A stretch of DNA of 64,000 nt from Scalindua sp964344685 (lineage in GTDB: Bacteria > Planctomycetota > Brocadiia > Brocadiales > Scalinduaceae): positions 1-64,000 of the forward strand of contig CAYFOK010000009.1 of the NCBI GenBank assembly GCA_964344685.1, given 5' to 3'. Both the position numbers and the translations under genes were made by a program. Below, piece by piece: positions 1 to 8,338 of the stretch. The notes beneath the pieces are model-generated. The model was not told where the DNA came from, did not search any database, and saw only the letters and a list, made by a program, of their open reading frames with translations. How positions within the stretch are numbered: the first letter of the stretch is position 1; the number at the start of each line of letters is the position of its first letter.

Positions 1-44
1 CCATCATATCAATATTACTACTGAAGTGTCAGATTAAATATAAA

Positions 45-299
45 CTATCTCAAATTATACATGTGACCGGTTTTGTATTTGTGCATACAATCCTTATAAT
101 TCAGGTAGAACTGATGAAAGTTTTTATTCATCAACGAAGACCGGTTATAAATTGTGCCATCTTGAGATACATTATCAGATATTATTAGCTTGAGCTCTTC
201 GATGTTTTCGTTATCCGGATCGTTAGCCTCCAGAAGCTCAATGCCTTTTTTGATAGACTTAAATAGTCTTATATACTCTTCCTGATCAAAATCATCCAT
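45..299 (-). CDS. Small acidic hypothetical protein
   Basis: An 84-residue ORF that I do not recognise. It is acidic at the N-terminus, starting MDDFDQEEYIRLF, and predicted mostly helical. A short Asn/Ser-rich middle leads to a Tyr/Lys-rich tail. No signal peptide, membrane segment or cysteine motif is visible. The ATG has only a weak purine-rich upstream stretch (acaagaa), so the start is uncertain. It stands alone at the window edge, with non-coding DNA and tRNA-derived sequence upstream. It could be a genuine orphan or a spurious ORF; the biased charge pattern makes me lean toward real. Confidence 0.4.
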   Translation of the reverse strand: MDDFDQEEYIRLFKSIKKGIELLEANDPDNENIEELKLIISDNVSQDGTIYNRSSLMNKNFHQFYLNYKDCMHKYKTGHMYNLR

Positions 300-616
300 T
301 TCTTGTTACCATACCTGTTAAAGGGTGCCAATTCTAAATGCAATATGTTGTTGCCATATTGCCCTGTCAAGCTCTTATGTTCCCTTATTATCGGTGCTCT
401 GAACATAAACTTTAGGGAAAATATGAGTTAATACCGGTCTGAATCCCGAAAATTTAATCAAATTTGAATTTGCTTGACACGATCTCTGTCTCTGCTAAGA
501 TGAAAACAACATTTAATGGGCGAGTAGCTCAGTTGGGTACCTGCCCGAACGTACTTTTTGGTACGGGCGGGGAGCACTTATCAAATTTACGCAATATTTA
601 ACAATCCATATTACAT
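300..616. other. Intergenic region with tRNA-like debris
   Basis: AT-rich sequence without a convincing ORF. A TTGGCAC heptamer on the minus strand near 317 lacks a partner -12 element. The right part (517-579) holds an interrupted 5' half of a tRNA-Val-like sequence, listed separately. Confidence 0.6.
517..579 (+). pseudogene. tRNA-Val-like 5' half interrupted in the D-loop by a hairpin
   Basis: Positions 518-536 match the 5' end of the intact tRNA at 617 (GGGCGAnTAGCTCAGTTGG). The match breaks off in the D-loop, where about 35 nt follow with inverted repeats (GTACC...GGTAC and GCCCG...CGGGC). The tRNA-like GAGCACTT then resumes at 572-579. No anticodon or T arm follows, so it cannot be a functional tRNA. 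Confidence 0.6.
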
Positions 617-690
617 GGGCGATTAGCTCAGTTGGCTAGAGCACTTGCTCGACAAGCAAGGGGTCACTGGTTCGAGTCCAGTATCGCCCA
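617..690 (+). tRNA. tRNA-Val (anticodon GAC)
   Basis: A full cloverleaf can be drawn: acceptor GGGCGAT/ATCGCCC, D stem GCTC/GAGC, anticodon stem CTTGC/GCAAG with loop TCGACAA, variable GGGTC, T stem ACTGG/CCAGT with loop TTCGAGT, discriminator A at 690. CCA is not encoded. The anticodon GAC (651-653) reads GUC valine codons. Odd: position 33 is C (base 650) rather than the nearly universal U. Otherwise the gene looks intact. Related fragments occur at 517, 11,168 and 15,067. Confidence 0.88.
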
Positions 691-806
691 TATTGTCATA
701 CAAGGTCTTACGACTGCTGGTTACTTTTGACTATTATCTCTATAGGTAACCCCTTGTTACCTTGCCCTATACGGTGGATGTTTCTATTCATTCCGGGGGA
801 TATGGC

Positions 807-1424
807 TTAAGCATATATATCAACATCAGATTTCTCTTCAGCCTTATTTTCTTCCTTAGCTTCCTGCGCCTCCTTCTCTTCCTTCGCTTCCTTATTCTCT
901 TCCACTATTTCATTGGTTACACTGGATATTGAAGACATGTACCTTTCGGCAACAAGATTGCCACTACCATCTCCACTATTTATTAGACCATTATCGGTTC
1001 CATTGTCAATTGCCATTTTCAAATTATTGAGGAAATCAACAAAACCTATATCTCCAGCCTTGCCGAACTTATTGATTATTCCTACAATTTCATTAAACGA
1101 CTCATCTGCATTTTCCGAATTAATATCGTTAACTATGTTTTCGATTTCTTCAATTACCTCACCATTGTCCGACGATACGCTTTGCTCCAAATCTTTGAGC
1201 GCTTTCGTTATTATTGTCTCCTTGCTGGTTTCTTCAGTATCACTATCTGCACTTGTTTCCGTAGTTGTTTCAGACAATATTGTCGCCTCCTCGCTGATTT
1301 CTACAGAATCACTATCTGTATTATCAACCACATTATCTTCACTTGTATCAGTATCCTTGTTCTTGCCCACCACATTAATCGCATTTGAAGTATCGTTATT
1401 ACCTGCAGAATTTACATAACTCAT
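807..1424 (-). CDS. GSGNF-family protein 4 (205 aa, unknown function)
   Basis: I do not recognise this family, but it is clearly paralogous to the proteins at 40905, 42496 and 45587. No signal peptide or membrane segment is seen. The N-terminal third is Asn/Thr/Ser/Asp-rich and contains DSVEISEEA at about residues 39-47. A helical middle (ADESFNEIVGIINKF) aligns with the larger paralogs. The signature GDGSGNLVAERYMSSIS lies at about 149-167, followed by a Glu/Lys/Ala helix and the tail DVDIYA. The start has a strong Shine-Dalgarno (gaggaggag). It is the shortest member and stands alone on the minus strand, with no companion small genes. Its upstream region carries the same sigma-54-like promoter and GTTA box as the other three. 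Export by a signal-peptide-independent route is only an inference. Confidence 0.8.
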   Translation of the reverse strand: MSYVNSAGNNDTSNAINVVGKNKDTDTSEDNVVDNTDSDSVEISEEATILSETTTETSADSDTEETSKETIITKALKDLEQSVSSDNGEVIEEIENIVNDINSENADESFNEIVGIINKFGKAGDIGFVDFLNNLKMAIDNGTDNGLINSGDGSGNLVAERYMSSISSVTNEIVEENKEAKEEKEAQEAKEENKAEEKSDVDIYA

Positions 1425-1548
1425 TTTTCTCCTCCTCGTTTAGAAAATTTGTTTTCTATTATTAAAACTCATTTAATTATTTATCTTCCCGGAAAGTTTT
1501 ATTGCCATGTCACTAAGCTGTACTTGCTACTTTCACAATCCTTACATA

Positions 1549-1564
1549 TCAAACTATGTGCCAA
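1549..1564 (-). promoter_or_regulatory. Sigma-54-like promoter of GSGNF-4
   Basis: On the minus strand the sequence is TTGGCACATAGTTTGA: a TTGGCAC -24 block, and a TTTGA -12 block with exactly 10 nt between GG and GA. The usual RpoN consensus ends TTGC, so the -12 C is an A here, as in all three sister promoters. It lies 125-140 nt upstream of the ATG. Confidence 0.7.
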
Positions 1565-1594
1565 AACATTTTTTTCTTTTAAAGCAGCGTATCC

Positions 1595-1608
1595 ATTAAC
1601 ACGCTAAC
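1595..1608 (-). promoter_or_regulatory. Conserved GTTA box 44 bp upstream of the -24 element
   Basis: GTTAGCGTGTTAAT on the minus strand. Its first base is 44 bp upstream of the first T of TTGGCAC, the same distance as at the other three GSGNF loci. Candidate activator or bending-protein site. Confidence 0.55.
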
Positions 1609-1832
1609 TCATTGATAACATAGCATTTAAAAAAATAAAATCTCGATACCATGGAGTGTTGTGTCGTTCAAATGCCTTATCTGCAGGGTGGGGGATAATC
1701 CCCCCGGCAGCGAGGAAATTCCTCCAGACTGTCTGGCATAAGTCGCATCTTAGACATGTGTTATAAAAACCACTCAGGGGGTATTTTTGTGTGGGGTAAT
1801 CCCCCCCCCTTGCGGGTTGCGAGTTATTAACA

Positions 1833-1850
1833 TCCTCACTCTCGTGAGGA
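1833..1850. repeat. Single REP-like hairpin
   Basis: TCCTCAC-TCTC-GTGAGGA, the same stem as the REP elements listed further along the window, without the second hairpin. Confidence 0.5.
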
Positions 1851-2101
1851 GCTCAGATGCGATTTGGGAGTTACTGGTTAGAATTGTGTAAATGAAACTC
1901 AAAATCGGGGGACACCATACCTATTTAATTGACTTATGGAAAACAAGGCTATTAAAAACTATAATTTTTCAATTATAATTTCTTCATTAATATTTTTCTT
2001 ATCAGCACCAGAAATCTTCACTTTCTCCGGCTCAGGCTTACGTGTTCCGATTAGGTCTTAGTGACTGTATCGGGTGAGTTTTCTGTGATCATCTTTTATA
2101 C

Positions 2102-3316
2102 CTAGCTGTGATGCTTAGGCATCCCGGATGCGGTGATACGGTCATGAAGACGGATTTGAGATATAAGAATCCACGTCAATGCTGCAACTGACAACCAGAA
2201 CGGTGCCAGGAATCCGAGAGTCCGAACACGCAGTTCCCAAATCCTTTCAGCCACTTCGGCTATAGGCTCGACCTCTGGTGCAGACCTGAACAGGGCATAG
2301 AAAGTTAGCGCTACAAATATAACAGCCGAAGCTTTGACGATCCATTTCCATGTTCGGCCGCTTCCTTTGCTGTCGAGCACCGGCATCAATACGAATACAG
2401 TGATGACGCCACCGAGCAAAATCAGCGACAAAAGCTCGGCCGTGATACCAATGGAGCTAAGAATGGTAAGATAGCCGCCAAGTCTTATCGCTTCGAAAAC
2501 CGCCAGGAAATACCATTCAGGCCTGATCCCCACCGGCGCCGGTGCCAGAGGGTCACCTTCGGGTCGCAGTCCTGCGGGCAGCAGAATTGCCACCGTCAGG
2601 AGAATCGCAAAGACCCAGAGACAAACCAGACTCTCACGCAGAATAAAATCAGGATAGAGCGGCATACGCTTTTTATATGATCCAGTCGGGCGGCGCATGC
2701 CGTGCCGGCTTACTAAAAGGAGGTGTAAGACGAGAGCCAGCCCCACAGTCAGAGGTATAATGCTGATATGGAACGCGAAGAAACGAGGTAACGTTTGGGC
2801 TCCGATGTCGGGACCTCCTCGGAAGAATTCCGTGATATAAGGGCCTGCCAGCGGGATCTCGTTAGGCAGACCTGTTCCTACTGCCGTTGCAACCACCGAG
2901 AGCGTGTCCCAGGGCAGAAGATAGCCAGTAAATCCCATAAACAAAACACTGAACAGCAACGCAACGCCAGTGTAATAAGTGTATGATCGTTTTTTGCGGA
3001 ACGTCTTGGACAGCAGAACATCGAACACATGCAGCATCACTGTCAAAATCAGCAGATGGGAGCAGCGACGGTGCAATGACCGGATTATCCAGCCAACAGG
3101 GATGTCCATCATTATGGTGCGAACAGAATCATGCGCATCCCTGGAGTTCGGCTGGTAGTACATCAGAAGCAAAAAGCCTGTCACTACCTGCAGCATCAAC
3201 AGGAAAATCGCCGTACTGCCAAGATAGTTCATCCACCGCTGGTGCCGTAAGCTGAGCCAGGAAAATCCGGCAGGCTTGTGGAAAAATTTAAGAATGGCCC
3301 TTTTCTCACTATCCAT
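2102..3316 (-). CDS. Cytochrome b subunit of a quinol-oxidising bc-type complex
   Basis: Membrane cytochrome b of 404 residues, with the N-terminal (b6-like) and C-terminal (subunit IV-like) halves fused. About eight hydrophobic helices are visible. Heme histidines form two pairs: LHR...MLH, 14 apart, and FAFH...VLH, 15 apart. The 15-residue spacing in the second pair is the cytochrome b6 type. TGYLLPWD and the Qo-site PEWY tetrad are present. I start at the ATG at 3316, which overlaps the Rieske stop (TGATG) and follows ggggaaagg; the longer in-frame start at 3361 would run inside the Rieske gene. It is last in an operon with succinate dehydrogenase/fumarate reductase and Rieske genes, so quinol made by the dehydrogenase could be oxidised here. 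No cytochrome c gene follows. Confidence 0.9.
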   Translation of the reverse strand: MDSEKRAILKFFHKPAGFSWLSLRHQRWMNYLGSTAIFLLMLQVVTGFLLLMYYQPNSRDAHDSVRTIMMDIPVGWIIRSLHRRCSHLLILTVMLHVFDVLLSKTFRKKRSYTYYTGVALLFSVLFMGFTGYLLPWDTLSVVATAVGTGLPNEIPLAGPYITEFFRGGPDIGAQTLPRFFAFHISIIPLTVGLALVLHLLLVSRHGMRRPTGSYKKRMPLYPDFILRESLVCLWVFAILLTVAILLPAGLRPEGDPLAPAPVGIRPEWYFLAVFEAIRLGGYLTILSSIGITAELLSLILLGGVITVFVLMPVLDSKGSGRTWKWIVKASAVIFVALTFYALFRSAPEVEPIAEVAERIWELRVRTLGFLAPFWLSVAALTWILISQIRLHDRITASGMPKHHS

Positions 3317-3825
3317 CAGTAACCTTTCCCCTTTTTCTTCCACACAGACTCGCTGCACCATACAGTCAGTTTCGTAATCTTCGTTTCCGGACTGCCTTCC
3401 AACTCGGCAAACAGTCTTCTAAGGGGCCGCGGCGGCGGACCTTCTATGTTTTTACCGTATTCATCGTAACGACCCTCATGGCACGCACAGAAGAAATCGT
3501 TTGTTCTGGATCGCCATGTTACGTTGCAGTCGGCATGTGTGCATACCCCTTTAAAAAACCTTAATTGTCCGTCTTGTGCCAGCAGAGCAATGCCGGGAAC
3601 GCCTCCCCATTGGAAACGAAAGCACTGGCCGGTTTCAAGCGAGTTGAGCTGCGCGAGCATATCTTCAGAGAATTCGACATTTTCAGGCTCACGTGACATC
3701 CCCGGAAACATGTAACGCCAGACCGGCAGAATAATCTGCATGAAGAAACCTGCACCGGCAATAGCAATGATTCTAACGAGAAACGAGCGGCGCCCAATAA
3801 GACTGTAAGGTATATTTCGTTTCAT
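3316..3825 (-). CDS. Rieske iron-sulfur protein
   Basis: A 169-residue Rieske protein with one N-terminal membrane anchor (about residues 13-34, after an RR pair) and a C-terminal [2Fe-2S] domain. Ligand boxes are CTHADC and CACHEGRYD. Compared with the canonical CPCHGSxYD, the Ser that hydrogen-bonds the cluster sulfur is Gly, while the Tyr is kept; in characterised Rieske proteins, loss of that Ser lowers midpoint potential. This suits oxidation of a low-potential quinol such as menaquinol (inference). Its ATG overlaps the stop of the upstream iron-sulfur subunit (ATGA) and its stop overlaps the cytochrome b start. Translation is therefore probably coupled. Confidence 0.92.
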   Translation of the reverse strand: MKRNIPYSLIGRRSFLVRIIAIAGAGFFMQIILPVWRYMFPGMSREPENVEFSEDMLAQLNSLETGQCFRFQWGGVPGIALLAQDGQLRFFKGVCTHADCNVTWRSRTNDFFCACHEGRYDEYGKNIEGPPPRPLRRLFAELEGSPETKITKLTVWCSESVWKKKGKGY

Positions 3826-4547
3826 CTTCGTCTCTTCTTTCCGAAAAGACCTTTGAACGCTTTGATTCTCAATTCAGCAATGCCGTCGGCGGGCCGTACC
3901 TCTCTCGGACAAACATCAATGCAGCGGAATGCCAATCGGCAGCCCCATATACCACTGTCATGGGAAGCATCTTTCAACGAATCTTCTCCGCGCTGGTCCC
4001 GGCTGTCATTTTCAAAGCGTGTCAAAGCAGCCAGAGCGGCAGGCCCCATATACTCAGGATTGCACTGCTGGAGCGGACACGCGCTATAACAACATGCGCA
4101 AAGTATACAGTTGATGTACTTTTCGATGCGGCCCCGTTCGGCCGGTGTCTGCAACGTCTCCTTATCAGCCATTTCATCGAACCGAATCAGATAAGGCTTG
4201 ACTCTTGCCCACCTCTCCCAGAACCGTGTCATATCTACAATCAGGTCCTTTTCGATTGGCATGTTGGGTAATGGTTCGAGGAATATCTCGACCGGCAGAT
4301 CTCGTAGATGCGTCCGGCAGGCAAGACCGGTCTCACCGTTTATTACCATGGCACACGATCCACATACTGCTCCTCTGCACGAATAACGAAATGCAACCGT
4401 ACCATCCAGATTGTCCTGAATCCAGAGCAGCAGGCCGAGCACCGTCATATCCTCATCATGCGGCACCTCGAACGTAACAAAGCGAGGCTCATCGCTAACG
4501 GCCGCGTCACTTCGCAAGATATGTATTGTATTTTTTTTTGCCGGCAT
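3822..4547 (-). CDS. sdhB: Succinate dehydrogenase/fumarate reductase iron-sulfur subunit
   Basis: A 241-residue electron-transfer subunit carrying three clusters. The N-terminal ferredoxin-like domain has SCRGAVCGSCAM with a later Cys (GLACRT) for [2Fe-2S]. The C-terminal domain has CILCACCYSACP for [4Fe-4S], then single Cys (GCRLAFRC) and CIDVCP ligands for the remaining cluster. It passes electrons between the flavoprotein and the membrane quinone site. I choose the ATG at 4547, 4 nt after the flavoprotein stop and behind gagagaaag; the upstream ATG at 4577 overlaps the flavoprotein gene and lacks a Shine-Dalgarno. Sequence alone does not settle whether the complex runs as dehydrogenase or fumarate reductase. 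Confidence 0.92.
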   Translation of the reverse strand: MPAKKNTIHILRSDAAVSDEPRFVTFEVPHDEDMTVLGLLLWIQDNLDGTVAFRYSCRGAVCGSCAMVINGETGLACRTHLRDLPVEIFLEPLPNMPIEKDLIVDMTRFWERWARVKPYLIRFDEMADKETLQTPAERGRIEKYINCILCACCYSACPLQQCNPEYMGPAALAALTRFENDSRDQRGEDSLKDASHDSGIWGCRLAFRCIDVCPREVRPADGIAELRIKAFKGLFGKKRRR

Positions 4548-4551
4548 CGGA

Positions 4552-6237
4552 TTAGTACTTTCTCTCTTTCGGCTCATATTTTGACAAATCTACATCACTG
4601 TATTGCAACTGCGGCCCGTCCGCAGTGTGAACAGCAATGGTATGTTTTAACCAGTTCCCGTCATCGCGTGACGTGTAGTCAGTTCGATAATGCGAGCCGC
4701 GTGATTCAGTCCTGGCCAGCGCACCTTCACAAATAATCATTGCCAGGTCAATCATCAACGGCAGTTCAAGGGCGTTGATAAGACCGCCATTAAACCTCAG
4801 CGTTGAAGTATCCACCCTGACTTGCGCCGCTTCGTTTTTTAATTGACGCAGACAGTTCCTTGCTGACGTCAGGCTCTTTTCATCCCTGAAAATACTCACG
4901 TTGTCAGACAGTATATCACGCATACGCTCCCTGATGCCGGAGGCATTCAGGTTGCCTCCGGCTAAACGTTCTATCTGGTCGCATATTTCCTTTTTCGCAT
5001 TTTCGAGAGCTGCATGATTGATATCCTGCCCACAATCTTTCAGGAATCGTGTAACCGCCTCACCCGTCAGCCTTCCAAACACCAGCGTTTCTAGAAGCGA
5101 GTTTCCGCCGAGGCGGTTTGCCCCGTGAACAGATACACATGCACACTCGCCGCACGCAAAGAACCCGTGTAAAGCTGTGCGCCCTTCTATATTCACATCA
5201 ATACCACCCATCGAATAATGCTGGCCGGGCAATACTGGAAGAGGTGTTTCGCACAAGTCGATTCGCGCAAAATCGCGAGCGATTTCCCATATTCCTGGCA
5301 AACGTTCGTGAATTCTGTCATGGCCCAGGTGACGCAGGTCGAGCTCCACGTATCCGCCGGGGAACCCCCGCCCCTCATCAATTTCCGTCTCGATCGCACG
5401 AGCTACAATATCACGCGGTGCCAGCTCCATCAATTCCGATGCGTACTTAGACATGAAGCGGTCACCGTTGGCGTTTTTAAGATACCCTCCTTCACCTCGT
5501 GCACCCTCTGTGATAAGGATATTGGTGCCGAACAGCGTAGTTGGGTGAAACTGGACGAACTCTAAGTCTTTGATCGGAACACCTGCCCGATAGGCAATGA
5601 CGATGCCGCTTCCGGTATTTATCAGGGCGTTGGTTGAGTTGCGAAAGACACGCCCGTAACCACCGGTTGCGAACACTACCGCTCTTGCGGCAAACTTTAC
5701 AACCGAACCGGCAGCAATGTCTATACCGACTATTCCGTGGACCCGGCCGCAGTCTTCAACCAGGCGCAAAACAAAGACTTCTTCGAATACGGTAATGCCA
5801 TGCTTTATCACTTGACCATACAATGTGTTAAGCAGATGATGACCGGTGCGGTCAGAGGCGTAGCAGGTACGGGGAATTCCTGTGCCGCCAAAGGGTCTTT
5901 GTGCTATCCGGCCGTCCTCGATCCTGCTGAAGGGAGTACCCCAGTGTTCCATCTCGAAGATAGTACGCGGACCCTCCTCACAAAGCGTTGCAGAAGCAAG
6001 TTGGTCAGACAGAAAATCGCTGCCCAGAATCGTATCGTAGGTATGTTGTTCAATCGAATCGTCGGCTGCTTCCGGCATATTTCTTAAAGCGGCATTAATT
6101 CCACCCTGGGCGGAGATACTGTGCGAACGAAGGGGATGGACTCTAGATATAACGGCCACTTTCAGGCCTCTCAAAGCGATGGCCGCCCGTAACCCCGCCA
6201 AACCACCGCCAACAATGATTGCGTCCCACATCGTCAT
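4552..6237 (-). CDS. sdhA: Succinate dehydrogenase/fumarate reductase flavoprotein subunit
   Basis: Catalytic flavoprotein, 561 residues, interconverting succinate and fumarate. The N-terminal dinucleotide fold reads IIVGGGLAGLRAA. RSHSISAQGGINAAL contains the His (about residue 39) expected to carry covalent FAD. The substrate-site segment QFHPTTLF...EGARGEGG, the MGGIDVN motif and HGANRLGGNS are all present. Length is typical of short prokaryotic forms. It sits between the membrane anchor (8 nt gap) and the iron-sulfur subunit. The start ATG is at 6237; a second Met two codons later is equally possible. Direction of catalysis in the cell is not evident. Confidence 0.94.
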   Translation of the reverse strand: MTMWDAIIVGGGLAGLRAAIALRGLKVAVISRVHPLRSHSISAQGGINAALRNMPEAADDSIEQHTYDTILGSDFLSDQLASATLCEEGPRTIFEMEHWGTPFSRIEDGRIAQRPFGGTGIPRTCYASDRTGHHLLNTLYGQVIKHGITVFEEVFVLRLVEDCGRVHGIVGIDIAAGSVVKFAARAVVFATGGYGRVFRNSTNALINTGSGIVIAYRAGVPIKDLEFVQFHPTTLFGTNILITEGARGEGGYLKNANGDRFMSKYASELMELAPRDIVARAIETEIDEGRGFPGGYVELDLRHLGHDRIHERLPGIWEIARDFARIDLCETPLPVLPGQHYSMGGIDVNIEGRTALHGFFACGECACVSVHGANRLGGNSLLETLVFGRLTGEAVTRFLKDCGQDINHAALENAKKEICDQIERLAGGNLNASGIRERMRDILSDNVSIFRDEKSLTSARNCLRQLKNEAAQVRVDTSTLRFNGGLINALELPLMIDLAMIICEGALARTESRGSHYRTDYTSRDDGNWLKHTIAVHTADGPQLQYSDVDLSKYEPKERKY

Positions 6238-6245
6238 AACAGTTC

Positions 6246-6548
6246 TCAGTTCAACCTCAGGTAAATTACCGTCCCGGCAATGCTCAGGGACAGTGCCACC
6301 ATTGTGGCCCCATAAACCAGTAGTTTCTCTTTGCGAAGTCCGATCTCAAACAGAATATTTTTCAGACCGTAGCAGGTATGAAAAGAAACGAGGAAAATCA
6401 GCGAAATATCAATGGCCGGATGGCGGTGAAGGAACACTGCCAATGAAGGCTTTTCATCGGGAAGCAGGTAGAAAGCGGTCACGAACTTGACGGCGAACAG
6501 GCCGATCATTATTAAACCGGATATTCGGTGGATAAGCCATGTAGTCAT
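6246..6548 (-). CDS. sdhC: Succinate dehydrogenase/fumarate reductase membrane anchor (cytochrome b556-like)
   Basis: A 100-residue protein with three hydrophobic helices. WLIHRISG at residues 4-11 is the SdhC quinone-site motif, and SFHTCYGLKNIL carries the likely heme-ligand His in helix II. Only one small anchor is encoded, with no SdhD homolog before the flavoprotein, so two copies or a single anchor may serve the complex. It is first in the operon C-A-B-Rieske-cytochrome b. The ribosome site is weak (aggga, rather distant). Confidence 0.85.
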   Translation of the reverse strand: MTTWLIHRISGLIMIGLFAVKFVTAFYLLPDEKPSLAVFLHRHPAIDISLIFLVSFHTCYGLKNILFEIGLRKEKLLVYGATMVALSLSIAGTVIYLRLN

Positions 6549-7333
6549 AACACGTTATCGTCCCTGCAGACGATTTCTAACCATTTCAAACCGGCTGGAA
6601 ACCAGGTTTCCGCCGACCTAAATAGTTTACAGAACCGAACTGAGCAGTTCAACAGAAAAAAGAGCTCCTGTGAGATTTCCCAGTACACCTCCCTATTGCC
6701 TTTAAACCATTTTAAAGAGTTGTCAGGAAATAAAGATATAACAAATGATATATGTTGTGCCCATTGTCTACACGGCCTCAAAAATAGAGTGGTTGACATA
6801 TTAGATAAGGCAATGCGGAAACCGATACTTGAAAATTTTGGATACAATTTAAGAGAACCAGGTAATGGTGAAAGGTTGAAATACCTTATGAAATATGTTC
6901 GGGATGACCGGGCTCGAATCAGCTACCTCTTGAACTTCATTCAAATTTATAAACTTTTTACTGAATTATGTTTAATACTACTGGTAGATAATAGGAAATT
7001 GCATTCTAAAGTTTCTGCAAGGATGATAGGGAATTACTTTCTAAAGATTTATTAAAAATAGTAAAAAAATTTAACAAAAACTCAAGAATTTTTTTGAAAA
7101 TTATAACCTGAATTGTTATTAGATTACAGGTTATACATGAATATGTAATACCAATACTTGACTTTTTTTTGTAACATGATGTAAAGTAATTTGATTAATC
7201 AATTGATTGAGGAATCATCTTGTAGAGTTACTGTTTTAACACTTGACTTTTATCTCAATAGGCGGCCCTGTGTTCCATTGAGGTAGAGTAGATATTGTTT
7301 ATCCCGTTAACAAATTAGATAAAGGAGTTTCTT
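6549..7333. other. Intergenic region between divergent respiratory operon and amidase gene
   Basis: About 785 nt, expected to hold both divergent promoters. Long open frames on both strands cover 6528-7055, but their composition looks non-coding and no ribosome site supports them. From 7060 the sequence becomes extremely AT-rich. I see no repeat or RNA gene here. Confidence 0.5.
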
Positions 7334-8338
7334 ATGAGTAGTTTACGTTATAATGTCGCCGCTTGCCAAACAAACTTTCCAACTCCAGAGAAACGTGATC
7401 AAATTAGTGGTGCGGTGGATAAGACGATTGAGATGATAAATATGGCTATAGAGGGCTATTCACCTTTTTTACCGGTAAAACTTCTGGTATTTCCAGAGTT
7501 TGCTCACGGTGCTCCAGCTTATTTAAGTGCCGCTGAGTTTCGAAAACATTTGACTGTACCCATACCCAATGAACATACAGAGCGTTATACAGAGGTTGCT
7601 CGAAAGCTCGATGTTTATATACAGACAGGAACTTTTCTGGAGGAAGATCCAAAGTGGCCCGGAGCTGTTTTTAATACAACCTGTATGATAGGACCTGACG
7701 GTATTATAACAAAATATCGTAAGGTCAACCCCTGGATACCTCTGGAAGTACAGACAAGTCCACACGATCTTGAAGGATACGAAGAGGAACCTTTTCCTGT
7801 AGCCGAAACTCCAATAGGAAACTTTGGAGTAGCTGTCTGTTATGATTGGCTGTTCCCGGAAGTGTTGCGCCAGATTACTGCTAATGGTGCTGATGTTCTT
7901 ATCAGGGTTTCTGCATACATGGACCCCTGGGGAGCAACCAGTCCAATGGACTGGTGGACGGTAGTAAATCGATGTCGCGCTCTGGAAAATATCGCGTATG
8001 TTGTCGCATCCAACCAGGGAGCAAGTATAACCAATTTTCCTCCGTATTCGTGGCCGGGAGGGAGTATGGTTATAGATTTCGATGGCAGATTACTCGCACA
8101 GGCTGATCCCGGACATGGTTCAAAGATAGTGGTAGCGCCTGTTGACATATCAGCATTAAGGCATGAACGTGAAGTCAGGCAGGGGCATAATATGCTTCCA
8201 CATTTACGGACTGAGGTATATCCTGTATACAAAAAAACATATTTCGCACCCGGTCAACATACAAATGAGCAGAATCTTACAGAAGAAAGAAATAATCAGG
8301 TAATTGCAGAGGCAAAAAAGAATCTCAAGTACTGTTAA
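7334..8338 (+). CDS. Nitrilase-superfamily amidohydrolase (aliphatic-amidase-like)
   Basis: A 334-residue soluble carbon-nitrogen hydrolase. The catalytic triad is visible: Glu55 in FPEF, Lys130 in KYRKVNPW and Cys169 in VCYDWLFPE. The KYRK-x-x-PW-x-P-x-E context and the spacing of the triad (55/130/169) resemble aliphatic amidase/formamidase (AmiE/AmiF) rather than true nitrilases. The likely reaction is hydrolysis of a small amide to acid and ammonia, but the substrate cannot be read from sequence. The start is well placed behind aaaggag. It is monocistronic: a terminator follows at 8443. An N-carbamoyl amidohydrolase is an alternative. Confidence 0.85.
   Translation: MSSLRYNVAACQTNFPTPEKRDQISGAVDKTIEMINMAIEGYSPFLPVKLLVFPEFAHGAPAYLSAAEFRKHLTVPIPNEHTERYTEVARKLDVYIQTGTFLEEDPKWPGAVFNTTCMIGPDGIITKYRKVNPWIPLEVQTSPHDLEGYEEEPFPVAETPIGNFGVAVCYDWLFPEVLRQITANGADVLIRVSAYMDPWGATSPMDWWTVVNRCRALENIAYVVASNQGASITNFPPYSWPGGSMVIDFDGRLLAQADPGHGSKIVVAPVDISALRHEREVRQGHNMLPHLRTEVYPVYKKTYFAPGQHTNEQNLTEERNNQVIAEAKKNLKYC

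Larger units (their letters stand above)
1425..2101. other. Regulatory leader and repeat-containing intergenic region
   Basis: Holds the promoter of the minus-strand GSGNF-4 gene (1549-1608). Two G/C-run hairpin-like stretches follow, at about 1687-1712 and 1790-1815. The second, read on the minus strand, resembles the CAAGGGTGGGG-n-GATT-CCCC block upstream of the other GSGNF modules. A REP-like hairpin sits at 1833-1850. No ORF is convincing. Confidence 0.6.

Noticed and set aside
309..330. TTGGCAC on the minus strand upstream of the 84-aa gene
   Set aside because: No -12 element at the right distance, and too close to the start codon.
913..1419. 168-codon frame antisense to GSGNF-4
   Set aside because: Mirror of a strongly biased coding sequence; the minus-strand gene has the ribosome site and paralogs.
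6895..6945. tRNA-like GGGCTCGAATCAGCTACCTC on the minus-strand side
   Set aside because: No T-stem pairing or acceptor arm can be drawn.
6528..7055. Open frame of 175 codons on the plus strand and an opposing 100-codon frame
   Set aside because: No ribosome site, unusual composition, overlap with the sdhC start, and no recognisable motif; treated as non-coding.
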